A DNA stretch of 64,000 nucleotides from Bolinopsis microptera (lineage: Eukaryota > Ctenophora > Tentaculata > Lobata > Bolinopsidae), in contig NC_087078.1 of NCBI RefSeq assembly GCF_026151205.1, forward strand, positions 16,323,118 through 16,387,117. Direction: 5' to 3'. The notes beneath the pieces are model-generated. The model saw only the letters and a program-made list of their open reading frames with translations. It searched no databases and was not told the origin of the DNA. Shown in pieces: positions 1 through 22,130 of this stretch (its first letter is position 1; each line of letters starts with the position of its first letter). The translations under genes and the position numbers were made by a program.

Positions 1-522
1 CTACAACACCAAACGAACTAAGTCTAAATTGTAACAAAAACAAATACTAAAGCAACGTTTGCGTGGAAACAGTTTAAAGGAAGTTACGTGGGAATTAATT
101 ACCGTCGGGCCATGTTAATTGTACTGTTTCTCCGTAGTAAGCAGTCTAATGTTAGGTAATTACTAAGTTTTCTGCGGTTTGTTATAAGGATACGCTTCCT
201 AGATTAAATCACAGCATAAGTTTCTCGATTGTTCCAAGTTTGTGTACAAGTCACCCGGAGTAAGAGGTGTGTCTGGCTCCTCAAACTAATTGAGGAGGAG
301 CCGCTCCTCAATTAGTTTGAAACCTTCAATAAGCTGCTCTAGAGAGAGTTATCTTGATCCCAGCTCAAATATACGTTCAGAGTTAGTACGACCGAATTCT
401 AGAGGTGATAACAGTGCAGTGGAAGTTGAAACTGGTGATAATACAAGTATACAATCAAGTATCCAGTTTCTGAGATGACAATAGTTTTGTGTTCACCCTC
501 TTGATAACCCATACATTTACAG
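1..522. other. Probable ABCE1 intron sequence, no exon seen
   Basis: I found no exon here that continues the ABCE1 frame upstream of 523, so this is most likely intron whose 5' exon lies outside the window. The only structure noted is a perfect 17-bp inverted repeat (281-297 and 304-320) with a 6-bp loop. Confidence 0.5.
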
Positions 523-12004
<11,482 letters not shown>

Positions 12005-12249
12005 CTTATTGTCTCCAACTCTCTAGAGGGGGGCTCTCCAGGTCCAACTCTCTCTCTGGAGAGAGCTCTGGAAACATATCTCTCGCTCTGACATTCTCCA
12101 TGAGGATTTGTTTTTAGCTTTTTTGTTCGTCTTATTTTCCGTGTTTTACTTTGTCTTCTACTAGATAAGATTATATATCAAAATTGAAAAAAGGCAGTGG
12201 ATTGGCCAGTGAAAACGGAGACGTAAATCACATTCATGGGTGCAGTGAT

Positions 12250-12790
12250 ATTTACAAAGTTTAATTGACGATGTCAATTCATCGCAGCACAGTAGCGCAT
12301 CTCGCCGATCTAGCGGCACAGTAACGCATCGCGCTACAAATACAATTACAAAGTAAGATAATTTTTGTGGACTAAACATTACATATTAGAAAGAAAAGCT
12401 GCCATTTTTAGTGTTGTAGCGCGATGCGTTACGCCGTTACTGTGCCGCGCACTCGAAATGAGGCTTTTCACAGCGACATCTCTAGATCGGCGAGATGCGC
12501 TACTGTGCCGAGTTAACGGGTGATACTCGTAAATTATCTGTTCCATATATTATATACAGGACCGTCGACGAGTCCAACTCGGCGCGCGTCCTGGTAGGTT
12601 GTAAACCTACAACGCGCCGAGCTGAGATGAATTGACATCGTCAATTAATTTTTAGTGATACTCGTGAAATCTTTAACGGGTGATACTCGTAAAATATTTG
12701 TTCCATATATTTGATATTGGACCGTCGACGAGTCCAACTCGGCGCGCGTCCTGGTAGAGTGTAAACCTACAATGAAATCTTTGTTCCAAA
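12250..12790. mobile_element. Nested fold-back repeats, GC-rich
   Basis: An inverted pair (about 12270-12340 and 12418-12515) shares TAGCGCGATGCGTTAC and GATCTAG/CTAGATCGGCGAGATGCG. It abuts two direct copies (about 12515-12610 and 12675-12770) of a unit containing ACGGGTGATACTCGTAAA and GACCGTCGACGAGTCCAACT. An inverted copy of that unit occurs at about 49000-49100, so this is a dispersed family. No coding frame recognised. Confidence 0.65.
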
Positions 12791-12925
12791 GCCCTTCGAC
12801 GACTTCAACTCGGCGTGTATACTGCATATTATGCACTATTATATATAATAGCCCTAGGTCGCGCATCAAATAATATTTGATGCGCGGCGCGGTACCACAT
12901 TATTGGCAAGATCAGCATTTAATTT

Positions 12926-13222
12926 ACCTGGGGACCTCAGGCTATCATGTTCAACAAACCGAATAGAGATTAGGCGGAATGACAGGCTGAGCGCAGCCCA
13001 GTAATATTTAATTTTCACCTCAACAATAACATTATTGCGACACGCTGAATACGTTTCGTGCACGCCGGCCGGCCGCGCGCGCTCAAAAGGGGTTACACTT
13101 ATAGCGTGTGTCAATAACATTACTGGGACGCGCCAAGCCTGTCATTCCGCATAATCTCTATTCTCTAATTTCTATTTATATTCTGTTTATGAACATAATG
13201 GCCTGAGGTCTCAGCTCCAGGT
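12926..13222. mobile_element. MITE of about 297 bp
   Basis: Imperfect terminal inverted repeats (ACCTGGGGACCTCAGGC at the left; the complement of a slightly longer form at the right) and inner inverted repeats containing GAGATTAGGCGGAATGACAG. Half of a related copy is at 47050-47120. Confidence 0.7.
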
Positions 13223-14023
13223 AAACAAATGTTTATTGTATGAGTAAGCTGTGGGATTGAAAAAGTAAGCTATACCAATTAAATGTATTTTACACTGATT
13301 TCGAATAAAACTTATTACGTAATTATAATTACGTAGCATGCAAATCATTTCTTGTCCAGTTTATATGAGCCGCGCAAATAAACAAAAACATTATTTGTTA
13401 TTCATGGATGCGCGGCGCTAAACAGTCCAATAGTGCATTGCACTAAATTGTAAAAATTGTAATATCATTGATCAAATGTTTAAATATTTTGATTTTAAAA
13501 CGTCGTTGCTTTTATAACATACATTTTTAAAACTTGTCTGGCTGAATATAAATTTTTGGTTTATTTTGTCACAAATTAATCGCTCCTACTAAATCGCTTG
13601 CCCAAATTTTAAGAATTTTCTTGTGAAAAGGCCCTTCGGGTGTGAAATTGATCTGAATCGGTGTATTTTGATTTGATTTGATTTGAAACTTTTACAAAAT
13701 AGCAAGTATACAAATGTACAGCAATTCGAACAAACATATAAAATGGGCCGAAATGTATAAATGCTAAAAAGCGTGGGTCAGTGAAACAAGTACAGAGGAC
13801 AACTTTCAGAACAAAAGTTTTTTGGCCGTCCAAAGTCTCAATAACATCACCTCCACCTAGTAATAAAATTATGAAATGTGAAAAGTGTGAAACAATCAAA
13901 TAATAATGTATGTATATAATATAATTGTCTCTCAAATACAGATAACGTCCGTTAACTCTTAAAATACCCCTACAAGTACATATTATACCGATCGGTGGTG
14001 TCCGAGAAACATGAATTACGTCA
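13223..14023. other. Repeat-belt sequence without a recognised gene
   Basis: AT-rich. The only pattern noted is a short TGATTTGATTTGATT run near 13672-13687. Short reading frames here show no family resemblance. Confidence 0.35.
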
Positions 14024-14825
14024 TCATGGTGTCTTCTTAACCCGGCTACAGACCTTCCCGTTACGGATGTAGTGGTCGAGATGAGTCTGTTCAGCCCTCT
14101 TCTTCTTCAGGTCAGTTACCACGTTCTTCCTTGCTGCACGCTCTTCACTGGATCTATCAGGACAGATCCATACATTTTTGTGTGCATCAGCCATCTTCAG
14201 TCCCTGTCTTCATCAGAATCTGATGAACTGCTGTTGAGCTTGGGACGGTGATCTTGACTGGTCGGATAGCCGTACCTGGCCTCTTCCAGCCGACTCTAGT
14301 CGCTTCAAAATGAGGTTTCTCCCCGATCTCCTCCAATAGTGTGGTTACCAGAGCTGGTAGCTGTTCTTCATCCTCTTCTTTCAGACCAAACACTATCAGA
14401 TTCTTGCTCCTGTCCTCCTCTGCAGCCACACTCTTCATTACATTCTTCAGAATTTTACTGTTGCAGACTGCGCCACTTGTGCTGTTCTTTTGTACAGCTG
14501 CACTGTAGCTCTTAATTCCTGTCTCCACCGTTGTTTGTACTGTCTCTTCAACTGACGTCTTAAACAACTGTAGTTGTTCGTCCTTCTGCACTAGCAACTG
14601 GTCCTGCAACCTGACCATCTTTTCCTTGTCTGCTAGTGCTTCCGTCTTGAGGCACTCAACGATTTCCATCATAGCGCTCATCTGACTACTCTGCCGTCGT
14701 ACGAGGTCTGCTGCTTGCATAACCCAGTTTGCCATATACCTTTTATAGATAGACGGAGACATGAGTATTTCCTGGTCCATATTTCCACGAATTTCGAAAT
14801 TTTCTAATTTCAGTTCTCTTGCCAT
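14024..14825 (-). pseudogene. Non-LTR retrotransposon ORF1-like relic
   Basis: A 212-residue frame starting at 14825 has a coiled-coil-like middle (about residues 42-105, Leu/Glu/Lys/Gln-rich) followed by an RRM-like stretch with EDRSKNLIVFGLKEEDEEQ and TRVGWKRPGT, the arrangement of ORF1 proteins from L1/CR1-type elements. The frame stops at 14187, but the adjacent frame continues in the same style (ADAHKNVWICPDRSSEERAA, basic C-terminus) to a stop at 14024-14026, so one frameshift near residues 206-208 has broken it. No reverse transcriptase is seen nearby; this is an isolated fragment. A domesticated gene is possible but the frameshift argues against it. Confidence 0.6.
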
Positions 14826-15121
14826 CGAAGTGAACCATCTTTCAGTACAGCCCTCTACATCTTCCTTTTCTTCGTAGTTGAAATCCTTGATTTTCTTCTG
14901 AGATCAGGTCAAATTCAGACCATCCTCCATGGTGTACTTGTATAATAATGTACAATTACACACGCAAAGGCTAACTACGCGGTAATCAGCGTCTTTAGGG
15001 CGCTGATTCTGAATCACCCCACATGACATAGGGTAAAAATGCTTCCACGGAGAGTTATGGGCAAAAAACCGTTTTGGTCACGTGACAGGCTAGTAAAACA
15101 TGAATTTGATTGTTTAGGGCT

Positions 15122-15200
15122 CATGGTTAGGGTTAGGGTTGTGGTAAGGGTTATGGTTAGCTTCGGGGTTATGGTTAGGGTTAGGGTTGGGATTAGGGTT
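15122..15200 (+). repeat. Interstitial telomere-like TTAGGG repeats
   Basis: GGTTAGGGTTAGGGTT units interspersed with variants (GTTATGGTTAG, GTTGGGATTAGGG). The block is flanked by imperfect inverted sequences containing CAAAACCGTTTTG and GTCACGTGA, suggesting it lies within a small mobile element rather than at a chromosome end. Confidence 0.75.
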
Positions 15201-15599
15201 TATGCAAAACCGTTTTGTACGGCTGCAAAACCATAAAAACCAAAGTCACGTGAAATTTTTGGGCGAGCGAATTAGTAAGAGCCCAAATTAATACCAAAAA
15301 TATTAAATAGTTAAATTTTGATATCACAAATAATCCCACGCCTCGCATATTTTACAACCTTTAGGAAAAATCCTATACAATACTTTTGGAATCGAGCGCT
15401 TAAGCAAGTTCTGTGCACTTACCGAAAAGGACCGTTTAAGTTGAACAAGGAACATCTACACCGATAGTAAAACAAAGATTTCTGGTAGAATAAAAATAAT
15501 TTTGTGAGTAACAGGTTATATAGGAAGAGAAGCGACACTTTTTAAAAAGGTAGCTGATAAGGTTACCTCGTCTATGTAATGAAAATACCTGAATAAGGA

Positions 15600-15780
15600 T
15601 CCTTAGCCATTTCCCCTGATTAGATGACACTGGGATTCGAACACTTTCTGTGCAGAAGGTGGGGCTTAGGCTATCCATTATCGGTATGAAATTTTTTATC
15701 TAGATAAACAGATAAAGATTTAGGTTTTATCTAGATAAAACCGATAAAACCGATAATTTTTCTGCTGAAGGCCAAAGCCA
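15600..15780 (-). mobile_element. tRNA-derived SINE fragment, minus strand
   Basis: Read on the minus strand it has GGATAGCCTA (A-box-like) and GTTCGAATCCC (B box), preceded by a TTATCTAGATAA/GATAAA-rich segment. The same association of TTATCTAGATAAACAGATAA with TGGATAGCCTA is found on the plus strand near 17365-17460, so both belong to one family. Confidence 0.55.
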
Positions 15781-15884
15781 AAATGTTTTCCAAATTTCGC
15801 AAAAACTAATTGTCGACTTTTATTACTGTTTACCAGTAATCTTGCTAAAGAACCACTTCCTTTCTTTTGAAAATATTAGAGCAT

Positions 15885-16612
15885 TAGTTTTCTTCTCCGG
15901 GGAGCAGAAGTACACAAGTTTTCTTCAAAACAGTAGACCAACGGTTTTCTTCTCCTAAGAACAGTAGTGTACCAGTTCTCTTCAAAACAGTAGACCAACG
16001 GTTTTCTTCTCCTGAGAACAGTAACGCACTAGTTATCTTCAAAACAGTAAGTAGACTACCGGTTTTCTTCTCCTGAGAACACTGAACAGTAACGCACTAG
16101 TTCTCTTCAAAACAGTAGACCACTGGTTTCCTTCTCCTGAGAACAGTAACGCAATAGTTGTATCACCCTGGATTCTTCTCGACGTATCTTTGTAAAAGGT
16201 ATATACCTTCTAGTCAATCTCTTGCTACTCCAAGTCCCCTAAGATATCTGATCTAAAGTTCGTGCTAGTTATATATATAGAAAATATATTTTTGTCTGCT
16301 TTAATTGATACAAATAAAATTGTTGTTTTCTTAAAAGTTCTCTTCAAAACAGTAGACCACCGGTTTTCTTCTCCTGAGAACAGTAACGCACTAGTTCTCT
16401 TCAAAACAGTAGACCACCGGTTTTCTTCTCCTGAGAACAGTAACGCAATAGTTCTCTTCGAAACAGTAGACTACCGGTTTTCTTCTCCTGAGAACAGTAG
16501 TGCACCAGTTCTCTTCAAAACAGTAGACCAAGGGTTTCCTTCTCCTGAGAACAGTAGTGCACCAAATACCAATTCTCCTCGAAACAGTAAAGCATTTAAA
16601 GTGATTCAGTGA
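15885..16612 (+). repeat. 57-bp minisatellite in two blocks
   Basis: Units contain TTCTTCTCCTGAGAACAGTA and CTCTTCAAAACAGTAGACCA. Blocks run at about 15885-16160 and 16335-16600, separated by unrelated sequence. The unit is a multiple of three and keeps an open frame from 16262 to 16612 with a 19-residue period (FKTVDHRFSSPENSNA); I do not think it is a gene because only one block is open and no neighbouring exon fits. Confidence 0.85.
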
Positions 16613-18316
16613 ACCGTTTTCTTATCCTGTTGATAACTTGGAGCAACAGATCTAGATTCCTTCTCCTGAAGACAATGTTTCACGCCCAGAACACTTACGG
16701 AATTCAATTGAGTGCCCTGCTGGTATTTTTGACTCTTGTTAACAGTAACATGCTCGTTCCCGTCTCCAGCATGGTTGTAAGGTAAAACGCCAGCACCCCC
16801 AAGAGAACAATGTCAATAACCTTCTCTAGATTTCTACAGTTCATACAGTTCTACAGTTCCATAGGTATACAAATGTAAATAAACGTCTTAAGCTCACATC
16901 TAAGTGAACTACCTCTTCTATCTTACTATATATAAAGCGAGACGATATATATATATCTGTGCCATTTTACTGACACCACGGCATCGACTTTAACGCAACT
17001 TTCTGCAAAAACCGTAAAAGATATACAACTGAAACTTTTTTGGCTGGGTCAAATGCTTTAATATCCTCCAAATCAGCATGAAAAAATAAAAAATTGGCCG
17101 AGGAATAATGATTTTAGAGCCGAAAATTTGGACCCCCAAGTGGTGTCAAAAACGCCAATTAAATAGGTAATAATTATTTCAGTATTTTGAGTCTTGACAC
17201 CGTTTAGGGTTATATTTCACGGGTTCCTGCTAGTCATACTAAAAGACGTTTGGGACTGTTTCTTGGATTAATTGGGAAGGCAAAAACACTAATATTTCTT
17301 TACAATTTTACGGTATTGTGGCAGTATTTTCGGTAATATCTAGTGAATTTTTATACCGATAAAAATACGTTTTATCTAGATAAACAGATAACTTTTTTTA
17401 ACGAATTATCGGAGATAATTATCGGTTCCGATTATCGGAGTGGATAGCCTAGTGGGGCTTTAACCACCCTGCTACCCATCCGAAATAACACATGTGTGTA
17501 ATTTCGCTTCGGTTGACTCAGCCGGATGACCGGTAAACCGTCATTGACGGTTAAATAAGGAGGGACATTGCCAAAATATCAAGAATCTTCTCAAGATACG
17601 CCTTCATTACATTTACATTCAAGTAGTGTAAAGAGTCATGAATATATAGAGAAAGCCACGGTTACCCCACTCGTGTTCAGTACTACAAGAAGAATGGCAT
17701 TGGAGGCATCACAATTCGTGAAGTATCTTGCTGAAAATATCTGCTCCAAACTTGTATAATCTATATATATTTATATATTATATAATATCCTGATAGTAGA
17801 GAATACGCTGGTAAAATCTCTACAAAAATTGTGTTTGTAGAGCAAATCGCGCCTTTTCCTTGTACTTTAGTTAAGTTTTTCAAAACGTGTCCCACATTCA
17901 ACAACACATTCCCCCCTAAGGAGCTGCCCCTTGCACAGCAACCGCCACTGTAATCTCTATGAGGATTGAGGGGTTACAGAGATACCAAATCTTTGCTATC
18001 CACTGCAATAAGTTATTTGGACCTTAGCCTCTGTTGGGAGAGGGCCTGGGCCACTTGTTGTGATGTGACTTGAGAGCATGTACATTTAATTGCTACATAA
18101 TATAAAAAGTACACTTTTATTTTAAGTTGACCGCTTTATATTTTACAAAGGGTTTTATTTTCTACCCTAGTTTAAATAAATTTCTACCGTTTTATTGCAA
18201 TCATTGTATTGGTTTATTTATTTTTGGGAGTGTCCAGCTATACCATTTGCATTGCTAATATTTTGCTTATATTGTTTGAAATTATTTCTTTCTTTAATAT
18301 AATTCGATTTCTACAG
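16613..18316. other. Repeat-rich spacer
   Basis: Contains the plus-strand SINE-like head (17441-17520, TGGATAGCCTAGTGGGGC as A box) with its TTATCTAGATAA leader from about 17330. A 63-residue open frame at 17568-17759 (LEASQFVKYLAENICSKLV end) matches nothing I recognise and is probably part of a repeat. Exons upstream of the zinc-finger gene at 18317 could lie here but I could not support any. Confidence 0.4.
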
Positions 18317-18351
18317 TGGGAACTTTAGTATGTAAAGCTTCTGATCCTATC

Positions 18352-21277
18352 ATGGACTGCCTGGAATATTCTGATGCTAATGAGCTTTTTAGTGAGCTTG
18401 TAAATGATATCAGTGGTGCCTGTGCCATAGGACGAGATGTTCAGGTAAGTTAAGTTTGTCAGAATATTAAAGATACAAGACTGCATTAATTTAATTTGTC
18501 TCTGTTTCATTTAAGTTGTGATGAAGTTAATAAGCTTAAATCTCAATCAATCCTTTTCACTATTTGAAACATAAGAAATTCTGTATCGACAATTAAATTA
18601 GAATTTAACAGAGTTTATAAATAAATAAATATCAAATTAGTATAACATCGACGGCCCCAACGTTAATGTGGCTCTAGCTATGTGTTGGTTCAGCCGAATT
18701 AATTATTATGTTTAATCAAGTTTATTTTTCTCGTTAGTTGTCATCCGGCCAAACATTAAGCAACTTATATTGCAGTACCATTTATCAATTTGTATATCAA
18801 AATATGTCATTGTAATTTTGCATGGCTGAAATGTAACGCTTGATTTATTATATATATAATGATTAATTGAATTTTCAAATAAAAAAAATCATGCAAACAG
18901 GTTCAGCAGCAGCCAGTACAGGAGACCACAACAGCAAATACAAATGGTGACTCAGATGCCTGGGTATCAGTATTTGTCCCTGTTGCTTCATTACAGAAAC
19001 ACATCACCAAGGCCAACCAGGTAAATTACTTTAATCATAAATAAAATAATCCACAGTAAATCCACTGTAAATCAGGGTTGCAGGAAATTGGGGGTTTGGT
19101 GATTGGTCCTAAATTGGTCCTAAATTGGTCATCAAGGCTGGATAAAGCCTGAAATCAACACAAGCAATATTTTTTAAAGTCTTGTGAACACAATCAGTAA
19201 TATAATAACAGAAATCAGATAAAATTATTGCTGCCTTTGCGTGAAATATTGTAAACCAAGACACAATAATTTTTCAGGTAGATGTCAGTGAGGATGAAGT
19301 GATCAGAGAAGCTAGTCGAGAAAAGGTTCTGGAAATGTATGGAACCTCCAAGATCGAAGCCATACCCCTTTCCAACCAGACGGATGGAAGAGATCCGGTT
19401 CAAGAACAGAATGGGACAGAACCAAGCCTGTTACCACAAGATTCTGAACCCTCTTCTGGGAGGTTATTTCTTCCTCCAACTCTTAAACGATCAGAAAGAC
19501 ATGCCAATCCTGCAGTGAGTGACTTGCTTGCCATTTCATTGTTTTTCTTGGTAAACCAAAGAGCTATTTTGATAGCTATTTAAAGAAACCGGCCAGGTGG
19601 TGTAGTGATAAGAGCAGAAGGCCCGGTTCAAATCCGGTTGGATGCAAGTCGGCCAGTTACTATGATTTGGTACAGCTGTGATTTGGTACAGCTTTGGCTG
19701 GTGATACACACTCTCTGGCTCATAGGACTAACCTCCCTACAGCTAGTATAGTGCCTCAGAGTGGCATAGAGTGGCTTAGGGTTACTGAAAAGGAGATAAG
19801 CACCTCAGGCCATCCCAACTTGGGGGAGAGACCTACCCTTCTATCTTGTTGTTGTATTTTAAAAGAAATGTTTTTAGATTAAATACTAAGATTACAACTT
19901 TCCCAGTTTAGATGCCCTGAGTGTCTAGCAGGATTCACTAGAGCAGACAACCTAAAGAGGCATTTCAAAATCCTTCACGAAGGATCAGAAGCTTACGTCT
20001 GTCCGCATTGCAACAAATCTTTTGCGAGGAAAAACACATTGCAGCGCCATGTGGCGTCACAACATACCAGAGAGAAGAAATACGGCTGTGATTATTGTGA
20101 TAAAACATTTATTTACTCTTTTGAGGTAATTTTTAAAACAGTTTGATACATGAACAAGTTCCACTGTTCTAAAAACCATATGCATATAACTGACAACTTT
20201 ACCATAAAATACAATCTTCTAAGAGCTTATACCATTCCCAGGTACCAGTGCATGTTCAGAACGTACATAGTGACACCAAAGGTTATGCCTGCACCATGTG
20301 TGATACCAAGTTCAAGTGGCCTCGCTCTCTAGAGAGGCATTGTCTTGCTGTACACGAAGGTTTCAAATTCAAGTGCACTGAGTGTGATACCCTTCTTGGC
20401 AGGTGAGTCATTAACTATTAAATCGTATTTATAAAAAGTTGGCAAAAATTTGGCATTTATGAATGTCAACTAGCAACGGCTTAACATTTAGCAATACAAC
20501 CACAAATTAGCTAATAGTCAAATAAAGCAAATACCTGACAACAAATTTGTTACAGAAAAAGTAGCTTATCATCAAAAGATGCACAATCTGAGTTAAACCA
20601 GAACTTCCTGTAATAATTTTAACCGGAGATATATATTAAAATTAGCATTAGTCACTAAACTTTGAAAGTGATTTAATGTTTTCAATCATGCGAGAATAAA
20701 TAATCTCATCTTGTTAATTATACAATCTGAGCTGTTGATTGAACTGTTAATATTTAAATTACAATAGATATAAGATAAGTAAATCAAAGAGCTCATTATT
20801 AATGCTTGATAAACTATACTCATATTTCCCAGTTTGGATGCATACAAGAAACATGGAGCTCGCTTCCACCCCACCATGATATTCGCCAACAAGGAAGCTC
20901 CGCTGACACGCGATGGAGCCATCACCAACAGCAAGGACTCTCATATATGTCAATACTGTCATTCCGTATTTGCCATTAAAGCAAACCTTGAACGCCACAT
21001 AGAGAAAATCCACTTTAACCACACAGGAGACATTTTAGAGTGTGAGTGGTGCAGTAATAAGTTCAGATCCCGTGACACATATCAAAGACACGTTAAAAAG
21101 TTCCACGTGGCCCAGACAATGGACGTTATGGCCATGGACAGTAGGACCATGCTGGGTTCTTATCATGTTAACAATAGTGAAATGACAGAGATAAGCTTGA
21201 CAGAGCTGTTATCACACACAGGTAATGATAGTGACCCTCTCCCTTTCCCTGGAGATATTCAGTCATGTGACATCTAA
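18352..21277 (+). CDS. Multi-exon C2H2 zinc-finger protein
   Basis: Six exons join in one frame: 18317-18444 (ATG at 18352), 18901-19020, 19278-19514, 19907-20125, 20242-20402 and 20833-21277 (stop), giving 424 residues if that ATG is used. The frame is open back to the acceptor at 18316, so further 5' exons are possible. The N-terminal 150 residues are acidic and match nothing I recognise. Then come C2H2 fingers: CPECLAGFTRADNLKRHFKI, CPHCNKSFARKNTLQRHVAS, CDYCDKTF (split across the intron at 20125), CTMCDTKFKWPRSLERH, CTECDTLL (split at 20402), CQYCHSVFAIKANLERH and CEWCSNKFRSRDTYQRH. Linkers are not TGEKP, unlike the downstream cluster, so this is a separate, older type. Likely a nuclear DNA- or RNA-binding regulator; the target is unknown. 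Confidence 0.8.
19586..19865 (+). mobile_element. tRNA-derived SINE in a zinc-finger gene intron
   Basis: The head has a tRNA-like A box (GGTGGTGTAGTGATAAGAGC) and B box (GGTTCAAATCC, 19625-19635) about 25 bases apart; a 200-bp unrelated body follows, ending in a TTGTTGTTG tail. Flanks TTTAAAGAAA and TTTTAAAAGAAA resemble a target-site duplication. It lies wholly in the intron 19515-19906. Confidence 0.75.
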
Positions 21278-22130
21278 CTTCATTGGTGCCAGTACAAATT
21301 GAAAACATATATGTCTTTGGGCTCCATTAATTATTTTGATATTAAATATCAATTTGTACAAAGCGTCCTTTGTTTTTATCAATCACTGTGACCAGAATAA
21401 TTTGGTGTTAAATTACAAGATGATAAGTGGCTGCAATTCTCTGAAATAATGAACATTTCTGTCTTATAATGTTTCATCTGCAATTATGAAACTATAATGC
21501 AATTAATGTAACCTCTGCTTTCAATGAACTTGCATATCATTTTTATTGCAGTATATATATGACTTAATTTTCTAAAATTAAACTGTTTTGTTTATATTTA
21601 TATCTGGCCAGAGATCATGACCTATATAAAGCCATTTGTTTACAGCTTTACAGTATTAAGTTAAAGTATTTGTATTGTACAGAACTGAAATTGAGATCTT
21701 ATTTCTAGACTGATGAGATTCACCATTTTGTTTTCTTCGTGTTCAAAAACATTATTGTCCCACACACATAATCTTGGTTTTGTAGCAGTATTAGTATTTA
21801 TTTCTTAATCTACTTTAATTACATTCAAGTTTTACTAATTATATAAGACGCTATTTATTGTATCAAATTCATAAGTTAAGTTTATTTTAAGATATTATAA
21901 TAATTATCATTCCTATTGTTGCTCTGGAAATTAAACTTTTAATTCACCGTAAGATGACAGCTCTAACTCTCTAAGATAGAGGTATTCAAATAAAACAATC
22001 AACAAGTTCTTTATTAAATAGGATGTGCATATTAAATCCCTGCAATCCTACTAAAAATATATTCATTCTCCTATCTTCAGGTATGTAGAACAAGTTACGA
22101 ATCAATTGTTGCAACAATTGTTGTACTCAT
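21278..22130. other. 3'UTR and upstream region of the first cluster gene
   Basis: From about 21540 on, this sequence resembles the spacers 25075-25650, 27250-27835 and 30110-30670 (for example ATATAAGACGCTATTTATTG and CTAAGATAGA before each ORF), showing that each duplicated unit includes about 0.6 kb upstream of the start codon. Each spacer has CTATCTTCAGGTATGTAGAA (27.8 kb: TTATCTTCAG) 40-60 bp before the ATG, which could be a splice acceptor or promoter motif. Confidence 0.55.

Noticed and set aside
15039-15236. 65-residue frame rich in Val/Arg/Met
   Set aside because: Largely translation of telomere-like repeats.
17568-17759. Possible first exon of the 18.3-kb zinc-finger gene
   Set aside because: It ends in a stop without a matching donor and sits among repeat sequence; no support for joining it to 18317.
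19586-19660. Functional tRNA gene
   Set aside because: A and B boxes are present but no cloverleaf with paired acceptor stem is formed, and an unrelated body and TTG tail follow, as in a SINE.
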